Below, piece by piece: positions 11,767 to 13,993 of a stretch of DNA of 13,993 bases (positions are counted from its first letter, which is position 1; every line of letters starts with the position of its first letter). The translations under genes were made by a program, and so were the position numbers. The stretch is from Candidatus Omnitrophota bacterium (lineage in GTDB: Bacteria; Omnitrophota; Gorgyraeia; JABMQH01), in contig JAPLLL010000058.1 in NCBI GenBank assembly GCA_026387595.1, positions 1 through 13,993 on the forward strand, read 5' to 3'. The notes below the pieces were generated by a model. It searched no databases. It was not told the DNA's origin and worked only from the letters and a program-made list of their open reading frames with translations.

Positions 11767-12720
11767 ATGAAATTAAGAGAGTTATATGAACTCGCAGTAA
11801 AAAAAGGTATTGAGTTTGACCCGCGTGGCCCGGCAGGCGTTAAAAAGACGCTGGATAAGGCCAAAAAGGAGTACAGGAAACTTTCAAAAAAAGATAAAGT
11901 CCTGTTTGATAAAGAGATGTTTGTCAATCCTTACTCAGATACCAGGATGCTTTATGGGGATCCTGCGAAAGAGATAAAGAGCATAATGGTCGGCATTGAT
12001 ATGGAGGTCGGAGAACTTTTGCTGGCTGACCGGCTAAACGCGAAAAAACGCAGGATAGATCTTGTGATGGCCCATCACCCCGAGGGCATGGCCCTAGCCG
12101 GCCTGTACCAGGTGATGCACATCCATACAGACCTTTTGAACAAGGCAGGCCTTTCGCTTAAGGCGGCAGAAAGCCTTATGAAAGAAAGGATCGACGAAGT
12201 TGAAAGAGCCCTTTTACCTGCAAATCACAGCCGCGCAGTGGACGTGGCGCGTTTATTGGATATGCCGTTTATGTGCTGCCACACGCCCGGGGATAATTGC
12301 GTTACGACGTATCTTACCAAACTAATGAAAAAGAAAAGACCCGGAACCGCGGGTGAGGTTGTTGATATCCTGAAAGCGGTCCCGGAATATAGAGATGCAT
12401 CGCTGGAAAAGGCCGGTCCGCTGCTTATATGCGGCGAAAGAAAAAATAAACCGGGCAAAATATTCGTGGACATGACCGGCGGCACAGAAGGCTCGAAGAA
12501 CATATTCGCGCGGCTGTCGCAGGCCGGGATCGGCACGCTTATCTGCATGCACCTGAGCGAGGAACATTTCAAGAGGGCAAAGGCGGAATTTATCAATGTT
12601 ATAATCGCGGGCCATATCGCGAGCGACACGCTGGGGCTCAACCTTTTATTGGATGAAATAGAGAAAAAAGAGAAGCTGGAAATAATCGGTTGTTCGGGCT
12701 TTAAGAGGATAAAAAGATAA
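11767..12720 (+). CDS. NIF3-like protein (NGG1p-interacting factor 3 family)
   Basis: The 317-residue protein resembles the NIF3/DUF34 family at its ends: an N-terminal DLVMAHHPEG (His103-His104-Pro, cf. the family's THHP metal motif) and a C-terminal NVIIAGHIASDTLGLNLLLDE (His283; cf. the family's GHxxxE). NIF3 proteins bind two metal ions in a toroidal oligomer and have no firmly established function; some relatives are annotated as GTP cyclohydrolase I type 2. The N-terminal ~65 residues (basic, helical) and the middle (MCCHTPGDNCVTTYLTKL) are not typical of short bacterial NIF3. The ATG at 11767 follows GGGGGA at four bases, preferred over an in-frame GTG at 11740 that sits inside the hairpin loop. 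Family call is by motif only. Confidence 0.65.
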   Translation: MKLRELYELAVKKGIEFDPRGPAGVKKTLDKAKKEYRKLSKKDKVLFDKEMFVNPYSDTRMLYGDPAKEIKSIMVGIDMEVGELLLADRLNAKKRRIDLVMAHHPEGMALAGLYQVMHIHTDLLNKAGLSLKAAESLMKERIDEVERALLPANHSRAVDVARLLDMPFMCCHTPGDNCVTTYLTKLMKKKRPGTAGEVVDILKAVPEYRDASLEKAGPLLICGERKNKPGKIFVDMTGGTEGSKNIFARLSQAGIGTLICMHLSEEHFKRAKAEFINVIIAGHIASDTLGLNLLLDEIEKKEKLEIIGCSGFKRIKR

Positions 12721-12726
12721 AAATTT

Positions 12727-13993
12727 ATGGCCGGCATACCGGATAATGTAATAGACCAGATCCAGGACAGGATAGACATCGTAGAGGTCATAGGCTCGTA
12801 TCTGCCGCTGAAAAAGGCCGGCAGGAACTACAGGGGCCTGTGCCCGTTCCACCACGAGAAGACGCCGTCTTTTATGGTGAGCCAGGATAAACAGATATTC
12901 CATTGTTTCGGCTGCGGCGAGGGCGGAAACGTTTTTAACTTCCTGATGAAATACGAGCGGCTCGAATTTCCCGAGGCCGTGCGCATGCTGGCGCAGAAGG
13001 CGGGCGTAGTAATACCGGAACGGCTGAGCGCGGAGTCAAAGGCGCAGAGTTCGCTTTCAAGTAAACTTTACGCAGCGAACGAAATGGCATCCGCATATTT
13101 TCAAAACGTGTTGAGGCAGGATTCGCTTGGCAAAAAGGCGTATGCCTATCTTTTGGGCAGGGGCCTTAATGATGAAACGATAAAGATGTTCAGGTTGGGC
13201 TTTGCATCCTCAAGCTGGGACGACCTTATAAATTACGCGAAACAAAAAGGCACAAGCGCGGATATCCTTGAAAAATCCGGGCTTGCCATAGCCAAAGAGA
13301 ACGGCGGTTATTACGACAGGTTTAAAGAACGGATCATGTTCACGATCTTTGATCCCAAATCAAGGATCCTCGGATTCGGCGGCAGGGTTTTTCTTCCGCC
13401 GGAGGCGGATCAACCTTCGGCTGATAAAGCAAATAATAGCCCCAAGTACATGAATTCGCCCGAGACGAGCATATACAACAAGGGCAGGAACCTGTACGGC
13501 CTTAACTTCACGTGGAAGTTTATAAGGGACGAGGACGAGGCAGTGATAGTGGAGGGCTACCTTGACCTCATAGTGCCTTTTCAGCACGGCATAAAGAATA
13601 TGGTTTCTTCGCTCGGCACAAGCCTTACGGAGGACCAGATACGGCTTATAGGACGGTATACAAAGAATACCGTTATAATTTTTGACCCGGACAAGGCAGG
13701 TGAGCTCGCGACATTGAGGAGCCTTGACCTTTTGCTGCAGGAGGACCTGAGCGTAAAGGTCGTGAGGTTGCCGGAAGGTTTTGACCCGGACAGTTTCATA
13801 AGTAGATACGGCGCCCAGGAATTTAAGAACAGGATCAAGACAGGCCAAAGCCTTTTTGATTATAAGATGTCGGTTCTGTTATCCAAATATGATAAATCGC
13901 GGCTTGAGGACAAGGCAAAGATAACCGGCGAGATGCTCCCGACCATAGCAAGGGTGCAGAACGCGGTGCTGCAGTCCGGTTATATAAAGATGC
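12727..13993 (+). CDS. dnaG: DNA primase DnaG (5' part, cut by window end)
   Basis: The frame is open from ATG 12727 to the window edge, giving 422 residues with no stop. The zinc-binding domain has C39, H42, C60 and C63 (CPFH…CFGC). The catalytic core follows, with GFGGRVF, SPKYMNSPET…NKGRNLYG, and the TOPRIM motifs E276-G-Y-L-D and F319-D320-P-D322. The C-terminal helicase-binding domain is incomplete. DnaG makes RNA primers at the replication fork with the DnaB helicase. Between GGRVF and PKYMNSPET there are about 17 residues where E. coli DnaG has about 5; the excess is encoded by a palindromic stretch (13395-13425). The ATG lies 6 bases past the NIF3-like stop, with no clear Shine-Dalgarno, so coupling is likely. 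Confidence 0.95.
   Translation, partial: MAGIPDNVIDQIQDRIDIVEVIGSYLPLKKAGRNYRGLCPFHHEKTPSFMVSQDKQIFHCFGCGEGGNVFNFLMKYERLEFPEAVRMLAQKAGVVIPERLSAESKAQSSLSSKLYAANEMASAYFQNVLRQDSLGKKAYAYLLGRGLNDETIKMFRLGFASSSWDDLINYAKQKGTSADILEKSGLAIAKENGGYYDRFKERIMFTIFDPKSRILGFGGRVFLPPEADQPSADKANNSPKYMNSPETSIYNKGRNLYGLNFTWKFIRDEDEAVIVEGYLDLIVPFQHGIKNMVSSLGTSLTEDQIRLIGRYTKNTVIIFDPDKAGELATLRSLDLLLQEDLSVKVVRLPEGFDPDSFISRYGAQEFKNRIKTGQSLFDYKMSVLLSKYDKSRLEDKAKITGEMLPTIARVQNAVLQSGYIKM
13395..13425 (+). repeat. Tandem small hairpins inserted in frame in dnaG
   Basis: TCCGCC 13395-13400, GGA, GGCGGA 13404-13409 form a perfect six-pair hairpin. ATCA 13409-13412 and TGAT 13422-13425 bracket a second small hairpin (CC-TTC-GG). 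They encode the extra residues LPPEADQPSAD in a surface loop of the primase core. The arms match the palindrome at 7663-7674. Confidence 0.65.

Overview
The window is a densely packed, single-direction gene block: every gene I can support reads on the + strand, and many neighbours overlap by a few bases (ATGA or GTGA junctions). The organism looks like a Gram-negative (diderm) bacterium from an under-sampled lineage. The signs are an ExbB/ExbD/TonB-type energy system, an M48 lipoprotein, a type IV pilin-like protein and standard bacterial housekeeping genes. The style (TPR–ExbBD operon, many short GIY-YIG genes, pilins, abundant palindromic repeats) reminds me of Candidatus Omnitrophota. That placement is an inference from gene content, not proven here.

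Layout. 14-4580 is one transcription unit: a secreted protein of many TPR repeats, an ExbB/TolQ channel, an ExbD/TolR partner, a TonB-like transducer with the SxxxH membrane motif, a small membrane-anchored zinc ribbon and a small winged-helix protein. 4699-6042 holds a small unknown protein, CutA and an M48 metalloprotease lipoprotein. 6127-6507 is a receiver-only response regulator. 6597-6669 is tRNA-Ala(CGC), followed by a cluster of hairpin repeats, a GIY-YIG nuclease-like gene and a pilin-like protein. 7579-11181 holds a MEMO–AMMECR1 fusion, RsmE and the MiaB-like enzyme MtaB. 11114-11671 is a cvpA homologue interrupted by an in-frame TAG. 11767-12720 is a NIF3-like protein, and 12727 onward is DnaG primase, cut by the window edge.

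The most interesting signal lies in the gaps. Each of the four leader gaps (before the small unknown gene, the response regulator, the tRNA and the NIF3-like gene) holds the same two-part structure. The first part is a hairpin with GTCCC…GGGAC outer arms, a TC/TC internal loop and a variable but paired inner stem. The second is a hairpin whose 3' arm runs into the Shine-Dalgarno sequence or, at the tRNA, into the first five bases of the acceptor stem. Stem sequences differ between copies yet stay paired. Three related hairpins, one of them in reverse orientation, fill the space between the tRNA and the GIY-YIG gene. Other short palindromes sit in frame inside mtaB, dnaG and the MEMO–AMMECR1 gene. 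Together they look like a family of palindromic elements that has colonised both gaps and genes, some copies of which may have become 5' regulatory RNAs.

Other oddities: ExbD has Asn where the proton-carrying Asp is expected, cvpA carries one nonsense codon in an otherwise open frame, and the MEMO–AMMECR1 fusion begins with an apparent signal peptide.
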